Notes: a model not told the origin generated them from the letters alone. A DNA stretch of 64,000 nucleotides from RHLJ01 sp963974345 (GCA_963974345.1 CAXBBW010000014.1:72819-136818); one strand, 5' to 3'. Shown: positions 53,301 through 61,475, numbered from the stretch's first letter. Translations and numbers: made by a program.

Positions 53301-53686
53301 GTTTCTAGATTTATATACCATGCATTTTCAGAGCCTGTTCTATCCGAAATAAATAACAGGTTTTTTCCATCAGGACTAAATCTAGGATGAACATCAACTG
53401 CCATGCCATCGGTAACTAGAGTAGCCTTTCCCCCTGAAATTGGCATTGTATATATATCGCCCAATAAATCGAAAGCAATGGTCTGTCCATCTGGGCTAAC
53501 ATCCACAGACATCCAAGTTCCTTCATTGGTGGTAAACTCCAACAACCTTTCCGGATCCATCGGAAGGTCTTTACTCTTCTTTTCTATTTTTGTGGAATCT
53601 GATTCTTCTTCTTGCGCTACCACTTTCTGCAAACTTATGGTTACAGTAAATAGAAAGCATAGTATCCATATTACTTTTCGTGACAT
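50324..53686 (-). CDS. Secreted PD40-propeller/amidohydrolase fusion
   Basis: A 1120-residue exported protein, probably periplasmic. The signal peptide ends near VVAQ (25). Residues about 45-640 form TolB/tricorn-like PD40 propeller blades (DVHPRFSPDGKNLLFIS, EAEPTWSPDGKFIVYVTWD). A charged E/K-rich linker follows at about 655-690. Residues about 700-1100 are an amidohydrolase with the metal motif FVDTHAHLRV and IGVGSHGQLQGLGYHWEL and the C-terminal EVGKLADLVILDENPLDELRN. The layout matches secreted 'TolB-like amidohydrolases' of Bacteroidota, likely cyclic-imide or dipeptide hydrolases. Substrate unknown. Confidence 0.87.
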   Translation of the reverse strand: MSRKVIWILCFLFTVTISLQKVVAQEEESDSTKIEKKSKDLPMDPERLLEFTTNEGTWMSVDVSPDGQTIAFDLLGDIYTMPISGGKATLVTDGMAVDVHPRFSPDGKNLLFISDRTGSENAWYINLETEEEHQLTKDNNDEMINAEWSPDGDYIVVSRGRRFFKLWMIHKDSGGGTKIVDGSTSLKAIDPAFSADGRYVYYSRRNGAWNYNAQFPQYSIGVYDRKTGDNSILVSKYGSAFTPTTSPDGKWLVYGTRHEAETALILRNIETGEENWLAYPVQRDDQESQATLGVLPAMSFTPDSKSLILFYGGKLHNLSIADGTVKNIPFEVDVELELGPKLTFKYPVSDDKEALITQIRDAVPSPDGSKIAFTALGDLYVQDFPDGTPRKLTEGEATEAEPTWSPDGKFIVYVTWDEAKGGDIYRIEPEARRPRAQKLTQESAFYSQPVWSYTSDRIVFLTGSKFDYLSSGTGGSFFSAADEIAWIPANGGATTFIDLRKGRTNPHFVKANDRIYMTDNDGQLISMRWDGTDVDEHVKITGISTYGTTDPVSPSEASILFMAPEGDQVLAQVNNEIYTATVPVTGNVVNISVSNPDGASFPAKKLTVIGGEFPHWSGDSEKVHWSLGKGYFVYNLSDSKAFADSVKAAKKAEEEAKKSAEEAEEKEDEPETDEEKEKPLSEYQAEEYRIEVLYNKDIPEGIALLQNARIITMNGDEVIERGDILVENNRITAVGRTGTLDVPTGAEVVDLSGKTITPGFVDTHAHLRVTRGIHKTQPWSYAANLAYGVTTTRDPQTGTTDVLTYSDMVTAGMTLGPRVYSTGPGVGFWGYKLKSLEHTKEVLRQYSEYFDTKSIKMYRVGNREQRQWIIMASKEQKLMPTTEGSLNIKMNITQLIDGYPGHEHNLPIYPIYNDLVKTVADAKMAVTQTMLVAYGGPSAEDFFYARENVYDDSKLANFTPNDVLASSTRRRDFWAMDDEQIFPKHAEKAKQIVDAGGLIGVGSHGQLQGLGYHWELWSVASGGLTNHQALKVATIIGAEAIGLDGDLGSIEVGKLADLVILDENPLDELRNTNTISHVMMNGRLFEANTLDEVYPRKKTFDKKIWIQSTPDKANLPGVDD

Positions 53687-53835
53687 AAATTTTCCCTTTA
53701 TTAACTTTAATTTGAGCTGAGATACCCACCCTCAACAATCGAATAGAATCTGCTTAAAAAAAGAATAGAATTTTGTAAAACTTTGAGATTTGTGATGAAA
53801 CGCTGAGATGCAATTTCATCATAAATATACTAGAA

Positions 53836-55506
53836 TTATCGTGTTAACTTCTTATAAGCAATGCGGTGCGGTTGGTCATCAGTAATACCCAATCGCTCTT
53901 TGCGGTTATCTTCATATTCAGCATAATTACCTTCAAACCAATACGCCTGACTATTACCCTCAAACGCTAGGATATGTGTTGCCACTCGATCCAAGAACCA
54001 TCTATCATGGGAAATAACCACAGCACAACCAGCGAAACTTAATAATGCTTCTTCTAAAGCTCGAAGTGTGTTCACATCCAAATCGTTGGTAGGCTCATCC
54101 AAAAGCAATACATTGGCACCTTCTTTTAGCATTTTAGCAAGGTGAACACGGTTTCGCTCTCCACCAGAAATTTGCCCTGTTTTCTTTTGTTGATCGCTTC
54201 CTGCAAAATTGAATCGAGATACATAAGCTCGCGAATTCACTTCCCTATTACCAAGCATCAAGATATCATGACCGCCAGAAATTTCTTCCCAAATTGTTTT
54301 CTCAGGATCTAATGGACGCTTTTGATCTACATAACCCAATTTTACGGTTTCACCTACTGTTAGTGTTCCTGAATCCGGTTTTTCTTCTCCAATAATCATT
54401 TTGAATAGTGTGGTTTTACCAGCACCGTTCGCACCAATAACTCCAACAATCCCACCTGGTGGAAGCATAAATTCCATGTCTTCAACCAAAAGCTTGTCAT
54501 CATAGCCTTTATAAACTCCTTCCGCTACAATCACTTTGGTTCCAAGTCGAGGTCCAGCCGGAATTACAATCTGCATATCGTCATTTCGCTTCTCATTTTC
54601 CTGAGCCAACAAATCTTCATACGCAGTTATACGTGCTTTACTCTTCGTTCTTCTCCCTTTCGGGTTTTGGCGAATCCACTCCAATTCTTGTTGTAATGTT
54701 TTCTGTCGATTTGATTCCGTTTTTTCTTCTTGAGCTAAACGAGCTGACTTCTGCTCTAACCAAGATGTATAATTTCCTTTGAATGGAATTCCCTCGCCCC
54801 GATCTAATTCTAAGATCCAACCAGCTACGTTATCTAAGAAATATCTATCGTGAGTTACAGCAATTACCGTTCCTTCATATCTTGCTAAATGTTGCTCTAA
54901 CCAACCCACTGATTCTGCATCCAAATGGTTGGTAGGCTCATCCAATAACAGCACATCTGGTTTTTTGAGAAGAAGACGACATAAAGCCACTCGACGAGCT
55001 TCTCCACCTGATAAAACTTTAACCGAAGTATCTCCAGGAGGACATCGTAGTGCGTCCATTGCTTGACTCAATTTTGCATCTAAATCCCACGCATCTAGAT
55101 GATCAATTTGTTCCTGAAGTTTTGCTTGCTTAGCAATGAGTGCATCAAAATCTGCATCAGGATCGCCAAACCTAGCGTTTACATCTTCGTACGCCTGAAG
55201 TAAATCTACTGTTTCCTGAACGCCTTCCTGTACAATTTCTTTTACCGTTTTCTCTTGATCGAGGTGTGGCTCTTGAGCTAAATACCCAAAAGTAATTCCT
55301 TTTTGAGAACTGATATCACCAAGGTAATCTTTATCAATCCCTGCGATGATTCGAAGTAAGGTAGATTTACCTGCGCCATTTAACCCAAGCACACCAATTT
55401 TTGCGCCGTAGAAAAAGGATAGATAAATGTCTTTAAGAACGGTTTTATTGGGCTTGTGAATTTTACTCACACCTACCATGGAAAAAATAATCTTCTGATC
55501 GCTCAA
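53836..55506 (-). CDS. ettA: ABC-F protein EttA, energy-dependent translational throttle
   Basis: A 556-residue ribosome-associated ABC-F ATPase that gates entry into the elongation cycle according to energy state. Two nucleotide-binding domains show Walker A GLNGAGKSTLL and GANGAGKTTLF, signatures LSGGEARRVALCRLLL and ISGGERNRVHLAKML, and Walker B VLLLDEPTNHLDAES and VLLLDEPTNDLDVN. The linker between them has the basic KGRRTKSKARITAYEDLL of the P-site tRNA interaction motif. The ORF begins with TTG aligned to the usual start (SDQKIIFSMVGVSK). No ABC-F resistance features stand out. Confidence 0.95.
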   Translation of the reverse strand: MSDQKIIFSMVGVSKIHKPNKTVLKDIYLSFFYGAKIGVLGLNGAGKSTLLRIIAGIDKDYLGDISSQKGITFGYLAQEPHLDQEKTVKEIVQEGVQETVDLLQAYEDVNARFGDPDADFDALIAKQAKLQEQIDHLDAWDLDAKLSQAMDALRCPPGDTSVKVLSGGEARRVALCRLLLKKPDVLLLDEPTNHLDAESVGWLEQHLARYEGTVIAVTHDRYFLDNVAGWILELDRGEGIPFKGNYTSWLEQKSARLAQEEKTESNRQKTLQQELEWIRQNPKGRRTKSKARITAYEDLLAQENEKRNDDMQIVIPAGPRLGTKVIVAEGVYKGYDDKLLVEDMEFMLPPGGIVGVIGANGAGKTTLFKMIIGEEKPDSGTLTVGETVKLGYVDQKRPLDPEKTIWEEISGGHDILMLGNREVNSRAYVSRFNFAGSDQQKKTGQISGGERNRVHLAKMLKEGANVLLLDEPTNDLDVNTLRALEEALLSFAGCAVVISHDRWFLDRVATHILAFEGNSQAYWFEGNYAEYEDNRKERLGITDDQPHRIAYKKLTR

Positions 55507-56041
55507 GGTCTTGGTATTTGGTTTGTGTTGTTTTGGTCATTCAGAAGGAACCGTAGGGGGCGCATAGCTATGCGCCCGTACTGGTTTCCGGCGAACTAAA
55601 TAAGACTTCAAAGGTAAGGAGAAATCAAGGCTTCTCAAGGGGAGAATTTGGAAGAATTTTCGAGCTCACCATTCAACCTTAAACAGAACCGTCATCCTGC
55701 ACTTGTTTCAGGATCTTATGAATCGAATTTGTGCTAAGTCTATTAAATACAACCGCGGATGTTTACTCAAAATGAAGCCTTCTTCTATCCTCCCTCTGAA
55801 ATCAAACAAGTTTGATTTCTGTCTCCCCCCAAGTGGAGACAGTCTTTCATTGTTATTTTGTGATTTTATTTGGGCGATTGAACTATTTTTAGAAAAAGAT
55901 ACATCCTCCCTAGAGGGAGGTGTCATTTTGAGCTTGCTCAAAAGACGGAGGGTGTCAGGTAGGGCAACAAATCCCGAAGTTAACTCATACACCTCTCCCA
56001 CTTCGTGGCGCCCCTCTCAAGAGGGGACTTAACTACCAGAA
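55507..56041. repeat. Intergenic array of diverse inverted repeats
   Basis: These 535 bases hold no credible gene; overlapping open frames on both strands are spurious. They do hold a perfect 20-bp palindrome gggcgcatagctatgcgccc (55558-55577), the 'gtcatcctgcacttgtttcaggatc' intergenic repeat near 55691-55715, a 10-bp stem gaaatcaaac/gtttgatttc (55798-55807 with 55810-55819), an 8-bp stem ctgtctcc/ggagacag (55819-55826 with 55835-55842) and a cctccct/agggagg hairpin near 55906-55920. Such clusters are common at repeat-tolerant intergenic positions in Bacteroidota. Confidence 0.7.
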
Positions 56042-57115
56042 TCACCACATAGCCTTTATCGAATGAAGTTGCACAGGTACTTCTTTTCCTTTTAACAATA
56101 CTTCACCTAAATGAAAAGGAAGGTATTTCTGGTGAAGAGGTAGGTCTTTAAAAAGTTCACCAGAAATCAGTAGATGTTCACCAAGGTTATTACACTGATC
56201 CTGAATTCTTGCCGTTGTGTTAATGACATCTCCATGATAGGCGATTTCCTTTTTGACAACTCCCACTTCGGTAACCACTAATTCACCTCCATGCAGGCCA
56301 GCTTTAAATACTGGTAATATTCCGAACTCTTTTTCATAGTATCCTTTTCGGTCGAACAGCTTTCGCTGAAACTCGAAGTAGCAATCAATGCATTTGTTTT
56401 CCTTCACCCCTTTCAAATAATCCCAGGAAATCACTGCCTCATCCCCCACATACTGATATATTTGCCCCTCAAACTTTCTGACTATTTCGTTCAGGTCATA
56501 AAAACATTGCTGAATAAGGGCACTATATTTCAGATATCCCATTTCTTCAGCTAAGGTGGTAGAGGACTTTAAATCTATAAACATGAAGATCTTTTTTTCA
56601 ATTCTTGGGCTTCGGTATCTCCCTAAAATCATATCCATTAATATACCGGGACCAAACTTTTCATTCACAAGTCTTAAAAAAGAGTAGAACGAACTGGAAA
56701 GAATAAAAAATAAAGTCACTGACCAAATTGCACCCGTTTTGATAATTAATTCTTTTGAAAGAATTGTAGAGGATACAATCACTAGATTTACGTAGTTAAT
56801 GGCAATATTGATCACAAAGCCCAATAGGAAGAAATAAACAATGGTCTTTATAGCTAACTGTGCTCCCAACGACTTTCGCTGCAACCAGGCGTTTTCGAAT
56901 AGTATTTCTAATACTCCATATAAAATGCCCATAATCATACCAATAATAAAAGCTACTCTGAAGCCTTCGAATTTTGACATCGGACTTACTACCTCTAATC
57001 CAATTTCCGCCCCAATTCCTATCCGTCTCAAAATGTGATATGCAAATGAAGCCAGAATCCAATAGACAATGGACATTAAGAATAGACGGAGTCTATCTTT
57101 CGTTTTAACTTTCAT
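56042..57115 (-). CDS. Membrane-bound class III nucleotidyl cyclase
   Basis: A 357-residue protein: about five N-terminal helices (residues 10-155) and a C-terminal class III adenylate/guanylate cyclase domain (about 165-345). The metal-binding aspartates are in FMFIDLKSSTTL and QYVGDEAVISW, and KAGLHGGELVVTEVG and DVINTTARIQDQ match the catalytic core. Base specificity cannot be settled by eye. The unusual cysteine-containing loop KENKCIDCYFEF precedes the second catalytic strand. No cNMP-binding partner is nearby. Confidence 0.88.
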   Translation of the reverse strand: MKVKTKDRLRLFLMSIVYWILASFAYHILRRIGIGAEIGLEVVSPMSKFEGFRVAFIIGMIMGILYGVLEILFENAWLQRKSLGAQLAIKTIVYFFLLGFVINIAINYVNLVIVSSTILSKELIIKTGAIWSVTLFFILSSSFYSFLRLVNEKFGPGILMDMILGRYRSPRIEKKIFMFIDLKSSTTLAEEMGYLKYSALIQQCFYDLNEIVRKFEGQIYQYVGDEAVISWDYLKGVKENKCIDCYFEFQRKLFDRKGYYEKEFGILPVFKAGLHGGELVVTEVGVVKKEIAYHGDVINTTARIQDQCNNLGEHLLISGELFKDLPLHQKYLPFHLGEVLLKGKEVPVQLHSIKAMW

Positions 57116-57147
57116 AGTACATGGGCTGTGTTACGAGTAATGTACGA

Positions 57148-58053
57148 TTACTCCAGGATATCAGCGAGGGCTTCTTCGAGTTCTTCGAAACGGAATTCAA
57201 AATCGTTTACCTGCAACACCTTGGGTTGCATTCGAATGCTGTCGGAAATTGGCTTTGCCCCTTCTCCGTAAAGTAGCTCAAGCGCTAGTTTAGGAACGCG
57301 GAATAGATTAGGCCGACTCATTACCGAAGCTAAGGTTTCCGCAAACTCATTCATTGTTGCTGGAGTTGGAGCACATACATTATAAGCTCCTTTCAATTCA
57401 GTATTTGTAATTGGGTAAATAAGAGCATTAATAAGGTCTTCACGATGAATCCAACTCATATATTGTGTTCCATCTCCCACTGGACCACCGACCCCAAATT
57501 GGAAAGGAGTTAGCATTTTCTCTAGTGCCCCTCCATTTTTCTCGAGTACAATTCCTATACGTGGATTTACCACCCGAACACCATACGCTCTTGCTTTGTG
57601 TGATTCCGCTTCCCAGTCGATACACACTTTAGCCAGGAAATCTTCTTGTTCTATGGATGCTGATTCGTCTAGCACGGTATCCCCTTGATTGCCATAAATC
57701 CCTGATGCCGAAGCAGAAATAAATACCGCTGGTTTATGCTCTGCCTTCTCCATTGCCGAAACCAGTGCTTTGGTGGTATCAATCCGGCTGTTATAAATTC
57801 GTTGCTTTACTCCCTCATTCCAGCGTTGGCTAAAAATCCCCTCCCCGGCTAAATGGATGACGGCATCGGCGGTATTCATGGCTTCCACCAGATCATCATC
57901 CCAGCTGATAAACTGCTGGTTCTTAGCCGCTTCGTCTTTGTACTTCTTCGGACTTCGGGTAATAATGGTGATATAATGCCCTTCCTGTAATAGCAAGGTT
58001 CTAAGTTCCTGTCCTATAAATCCCGTTCCGCCGGTGATGAGTATGTTTTTCAT
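57148..58053 (-). CDS. TIGR01777-family NAD(P)-dependent epimerase
   Basis: An extended short-chain dehydrogenase of 301 residues. The Rossmann motif ILITGGTGFIGQEL is at the N-terminus; the active-site region has SASASGIYGNQGD with the catalytic Tyr; the family-specific DUF1731 tail RVPKLALELLYGEGAKPISDS closes the protein. Function of TIGR01777 members is not well established; some are linked to cell-division or sugar nucleotide metabolism. The frame opens upstream at GTG 58065, but ATG 58053 gives the canonical start MKNILITGG. Confidence 0.9.
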   Translation of the reverse strand: MKNILITGGTGFIGQELRTLLLQEGHYITIITRSPKKYKDEAAKNQQFISWDDDLVEAMNTADAVIHLAGEGIFSQRWNEGVKQRIYNSRIDTTKALVSAMEKAEHKPAVFISASASGIYGNQGDTVLDESASIEQEDFLAKVCIDWEAESHKARAYGVRVVNPRIGIVLEKNGGALEKMLTPFQFGVGGPVGDGTQYMSWIHREDLINALIYPITNTELKGAYNVCAPTPATMNEFAETLASVMSRPNLFRVPKLALELLYGEGAKPISDSIRMQPKVLQVNDFEFRFEELEEALADILE

Positions 58054-58136
58054 TTCTTGATTCACTTAGTATTTGTCTATAAAACTACTCATATCTGAAA
58101 TACATTCCTTCAATTTCTAGTGTTCTCATTTTAAAT

Positions 58137-58154
58137 CATCAGCTTAAGCTGATG
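58137..58154. repeat. 18-bp perfect palindrome
   Basis: catcagcttaagctgatg is a perfect inverted repeat in the 236-bp gap before the cassette. Similar palindromes are widespread between Bacteroidota genes; a regulatory role here is not shown. Confidence 0.8.
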
Positions 58155-58301
58155 TTCCTACTTTGTTATTAAATCTATTTTGTTCATTTTATCCCTAAGA
58201 TAATTAAGAATAAGCTGAATAAAACTTAAAGATGAAACTGGGATATCATGAACAGTGTGCGTGATACTCTTATGTTGGCAGCAAGGCAAAAAAAATAACA
58301 A

Positions 58302-59375
58302 ATGACCAATAAGGACAATAGAAATCCATTATTTGATAGTCAACGAGAAAAATCAGGGGCGAAAACCATTGATAAGTACTCGTATCAATACCATTGGGCA
58401 TTATACAGAGTAATAAGCGAGCATGATGAAAAAAGTGAATATGCTGTATTTATAGAACTACATGAAGATGTTGTTGTTTGTGACTCACTAGATTCTGATA
58501 AAGCAAAGTTTGAATTTAATCAAGTTAAAACAAATGCAGCTAAATTCACTCCGTATCAATTAGTCCACAAAAAAAAGAATGGTAGTTCTGTATTAGGTAA
58601 GTTAATCCAAAGTGTAAACGCTAAACCTTTTGCCGATAAAGTAACTTCCCTAAATCTTATATGCACAAGTAATTTCAACCTTGAGTTAGACAAAGACGGT
58701 GTTGATTTGAAAATTATTCGGAAAGAAGACTTGTCGAAAAAACAACTAGCGGAATTGGAAGAGGCTTTAGAAAAGGAAATTTCAATAACTGAATTACCTT
58801 CTACATTGAAGTTTATTATTCCAGAATTTTCTGATAACAACTATCAAAAAGTGCTAATTGGGGAAATTTCAAGCTTAATTAATAGACTTTTTCCTGATTC
58901 CTATTTTAACGACCAATCTATTTACACTGTTTTAATGGATGAGCTTGTTAGAAAAGGAAAAGTAATTTACGATTTCACCAAATGGGATGAACTTCTTAAA
59001 AATAAAGCACTTACTTCAGTGCAAGTAACAACTGTTATAAACGAGTTTACAAACATTAAAAATGAAGCACAGATTGATGTTCAATTCAATCAAATATGTT
59101 CTGAAATGGGATTAAATTCTATAAAGTCCAAAATATTGAAACGCTCCTTTGCTCGGTATAAAAGACAGAGAATTAGTAATAATAGCAGTTTACAACACGA
59201 TACCACTATGTTTTTTCAAAATGAAATAGATGTTGCAATCTCAGCAGGTGTAACGGAGATGACCGATTTGATTCAGCAGATAAGCTTAAAAATACCTACT
59301 AAAATCAAAAGGCAATTCTCTTCGGAGCAAGAAATAAAGTCAGCTATAATTTGTGAATATATAATGATGGCATAA
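58302..59375 (+). CDS. DUF4297/Cap4-like nuclease effector
   Basis: A 357-residue cytoplasmic protein whose N-terminal 200 residues match DUF4297/Cap4-type dsDNA endonucleases: GAKTIDKYSYQYHWAL, then YAVFIELHEDVVVCDS and FEFNQVKTN. D56 and the Q74-V-K76 triplet stand where the PD-(D/E)xK catalytic residues lie. The C-terminal 130 residues are helical and unassigned; they lack the SAVED sensor of CBASS Cap4, so it is not a standard CBASS effector. The downstream gene is an SMC/Rad50-like ATPase. Both are in the same cassette, suggesting a Lamassu- or ABC-3C-like system where the nuclease degrades DNA on infection. Confidence 0.8.
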   Translation: MTNKDNRNPLFDSQREKSGAKTIDKYSYQYHWALYRVISEHDEKSEYAVFIELHEDVVVCDSLDSDKAKFEFNQVKTNAAKFTPYQLVHKKKNGSSVLGKLIQSVNAKPFADKVTSLNLICTSNFNLELDKDGVDLKIIRKEDLSKKQLAELEEALEKEISITELPSTLKFIIPEFSDNNYQKVLIGEISSLINRLFPDSYFNDQSIYTVLMDELVRKGKVIYDFTKWDELLKNKALTSVQVTTVINEFTNIKNEAQIDVQFNQICSEMGLNSIKSKILKRSFARYKRQRISNNSSLQHDTTMFFQNEIDVAISAGVTEMTDLIQQISLKIPTKIKRQFSSEQEIKSAIICEYIMMA

Positions 59376-59426
59376 TGGACAAAAACAATTTTAAAATATT
59401 AATTAGAAATTTAAGAACTAAACAAA

Positions 59427-61127
59427 ATGAAAAGCTTAAAATTCATACAACTGCTAGTTCTGTCAAATTCAACAAAGTCGGCAAATCAGTTCAAATTCAG
59501 CAGAAGCCTGAATCTAGTGACGGCAAGTGATAACAGTGTAGGTAAATCCACATTATTAAAACTTCTTTTTTGGGGACTTGGGTGTGAACCCGAGCTTGAC
59601 ACGGCATGGAAAGCACAAGATTCGAAAACTATAGTCGATTTTGAAATTGACTTAAAGAAATACAGAGTCAAAAGATATAAAAACCAAATATATATCAGAG
59701 AAGAAAATTCTGATTACGAAGAATTTCAAAAAATAACGGGTGATTATTCTAAAAAGTTTGCGGAAATCGTTGGGTTTAATGCCTTACTTCCAAACCAAAG
59801 CTCAAATTTACTTGAGACACCACCACCAGCATATTACTTTCTGCCTTTTTACATAGACCAGAAAAGAAGTTGGGCAAAAGCATGGGATAATTTTGAAAAT
59901 TTAGGTCAATATAGAAGTTGGAAATCAACAATTATCAAATACCATGTTGGGCTTCTTAAACCTGAGCATTTTGAAATTGAATCCGATAAAACTGACAAAA
60001 AAGAAAATCAGAAGAATATAGAGACGGATGTTGCAAAAATTGATACAACTCTTGAAGTAATTGAAAGCTATATTCCACAGTCAGTAAGCACTGTAACAAC
60101 AATAGATGCAATTAATAAAATCACTGACAGCATAAAAAAAGATTTAGAAATGCTTCAGCAAAGTCAGGAAGAGCTGCTTCACAGTATGGCTATTTATAAT
60201 TCGGAACGGACTTATCTATATCAGCAACAAATAATGACCGAAAAACTAATTTCTGAAATTGACAAAGATTATAGATTCTCTGTTGAAAGTATTGAAGATG
60301 ATGAAGTTGAGTGTCCTTTATGCGGTGTTATTCATGAAAATTCCATTGTCAATAGGGCGTCAATAATGACCGATAAAACTCAAGCAGAAAATCAACTTAC
60401 TGAAATAATTCACTCCATTGAAAAAATGGATAAAAAAATTAATTCTAATGAAAGGAAACTTGAAAGTGTAAAGTCACAAATTGCTGAAATAAATGAGAAA
60501 TATGTAATTGAAGACGAAAATGAATCGAAAATTGATTTTAACCAAATAATTGAAAGTGTTGCAGGTAACTCGATTAAAGCAAGTGTTACACAGTCGAAAA
60601 GCATAAAACAAGCTGAAATAAAAACAATTGAAACAGAAATAAAGGAATTAAAAAAAGAACAAAAACTGTTAACTACTGCCGAAGAAATTGAAAGTATTCA
60701 AGAATCCTTTAACTCAATTTTGACAAAGCATATAAAGCTATTAGATACAGAAGCTGTCAATCTATCGGAAATTAATTCGCCATTAGACTATAACAAAGTC
60801 ATTAAAGAAGGTGGTGCCGCAGAAGGAGCCCGTGCAATCTTAGCATATTATTTAACTATATTCTCAATGGTCGAAAAGTTTGGTAATGAAGTAAAATCAC
60901 CCCTTGTAATCGACACTCCAAACCAACAAGAACAGTCACATACAAACTATGAAAAGATTGTTGCTCTCCTAACTGATGACCTGCTAACTGAAAATCAAGT
61001 AATCATGAGTGCTATGGAAAATGAACAATTATCACCCTTTACGGAAAAAGCACAAATAATAACTTTGGATGAAAATAAAATACTTAGTAAAAGTAAATTT
61101 GAAGAAGTGAAAGTTGAGTTTGAATAA
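59427..61127 (+). CDS. Rad50/SMC-like ATPase with zinc-hook motif, defence-associated
   Basis: A 566-residue ABC-type ATPase. Walker A is atypical, SDNSVGKST (residues 34-42), with Ser at the first Gly position. A long coiled coil (about 185-440) is interrupted near the middle by C296-PL-C299, a Rad50-type zinc hook. The signature-like GGAAEGARAILAYYLT (near 472-487) and Walker B PLVIDTPNQQEQS (near 507-519) close the ATPase. It is the predicted sensor of the module, recognising DNA ends or structures and activating the DUF4297 nuclease. No third middle/LmuC-like gene lies between or next to them. Confidence 0.8.
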   Translation: MKSLKFIQLLVLSNSTKSANQFKFSRSLNLVTASDNSVGKSTLLKLLFWGLGCEPELDTAWKAQDSKTIVDFEIDLKKYRVKRYKNQIYIREENSDYEEFQKITGDYSKKFAEIVGFNALLPNQSSNLLETPPPAYYFLPFYIDQKRSWAKAWDNFENLGQYRSWKSTIIKYHVGLLKPEHFEIESDKTDKKENQKNIETDVAKIDTTLEVIESYIPQSVSTVTTIDAINKITDSIKKDLEMLQQSQEELLHSMAIYNSERTYLYQQQIMTEKLISEIDKDYRFSVESIEDDEVECPLCGVIHENSIVNRASIMTDKTQAENQLTEIIHSIEKMDKKINSNERKLESVKSQIAEINEKYVIEDENESKIDFNQIIESVAGNSIKASVTQSKSIKQAEIKTIETEIKELKKEQKLLTTAEEIESIQESFNSILTKHIKLLDTEAVNLSEINSPLDYNKVIKEGGAAEGARAILAYYLTIFSMVEKFGNEVKSPLVIDTPNQQEQSHTNYEKIVALLTDDLLTENQVIMSAMENEQLSPFTEKAQIITLDENKILSKSKFEEVKVEFE

Positions 61128-61137
61128 ATAAAACCCA

Positions 61138-61269
61138 GCTGCCAACAATGTATAAAAATAATAGCCGAGATAGCAGTAAGTTCAAGGGTTCTAGCCCGCT
61201 TTAACTTTTTGGTAACTTGATAGGAAAGTGCCACGCAATCGGCTACTATTCTTATACTAAACGTTGGAG
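61138..61269 (+). repeat. attC-like recombination site
   Basis: The site has the four-part attC pattern. GCTGCCAAC (61138-61146) and GTTGGAG (61263-61269) form the outer pair. Inner arms 61149-61168 (gtataaaaataatagccga) and 61229-61254 (its complement with two changes, readable as G-T pairs on the bottom strand) form the second pair. A 60-base variable loop lies between. Its 3' end is not complementary to its own 5' end beyond CAAC/GTTG but matches the cassette's left boundary instead, as expected for a cassette attC. Beyond it, up to 61493, I see no further gene or second attC. Confidence 0.68.
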
Positions 61270-61475
61270 AAGAATTAACTTCGCCCTTCTTTTCCATGGT
61301 GTAAGGAAAACTCATTTCTTAGAAAGAAATGCTTAGTTATTTAATAAAGAATCTAAACCCCTATAAAACACCCACTACAACGGGGCGGTGAGGATTAGAG
61401 AATTAATTTTTTTGTAAGGACTCCCCTTTTTATCGGTCTAACTAGTTAAGTCATTATTAACTATGACATAAACCA

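Larger units (their letters stand above)
58275..61263 (+). mobile_element. Putative integron gene cassette carrying a defence module
   Basis: The unit starts at TTGGCAGC after G in GTTGGCAGC (58274-58282) and ends at the G of GTTGGAG (61263). The start is the exact complement of GCTGCCAAC at 61138-61146, where the cassette's attC-like site begins, so in the circular form the two would rejoin as a complete attC outer pair. The genes are packed as in cassettes: 26 bp from the boundary to the first ATG and 10 bp from the last stop to the attC site, with no promoter evident. No integrase gene is in the window. If right, this is a single-cassette (SALIN-like) insertion. Confidence 0.65.

Noticed and set aside
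53836..55506. ABC-F antibiotic resistance protein
   Set aside because: The sequence aligns from end to end with housekeeping EttA and shows no extended interdomain linker of resistance ABC-F proteins.
55703..56032. Open frames on both strands in the repeat cluster
   Set aside because: Both are made of inverted repeats and have no coding character.
58302..59375. CBASS Cap4 effector
   Set aside because: No SAVED domain and no CD-NTase gene nearby; the partner is an SMC-like ATPase.
59375..59530. A 51-codon frame overlapping the nuclease stop (TAATG) and the start of the ATPase gene, possible LmuC-like third component
   Set aside because: It overlaps 104 bp of the clear ATPase coding region, shows no recognisable domain and is too short; translational read-through or chance is simpler.
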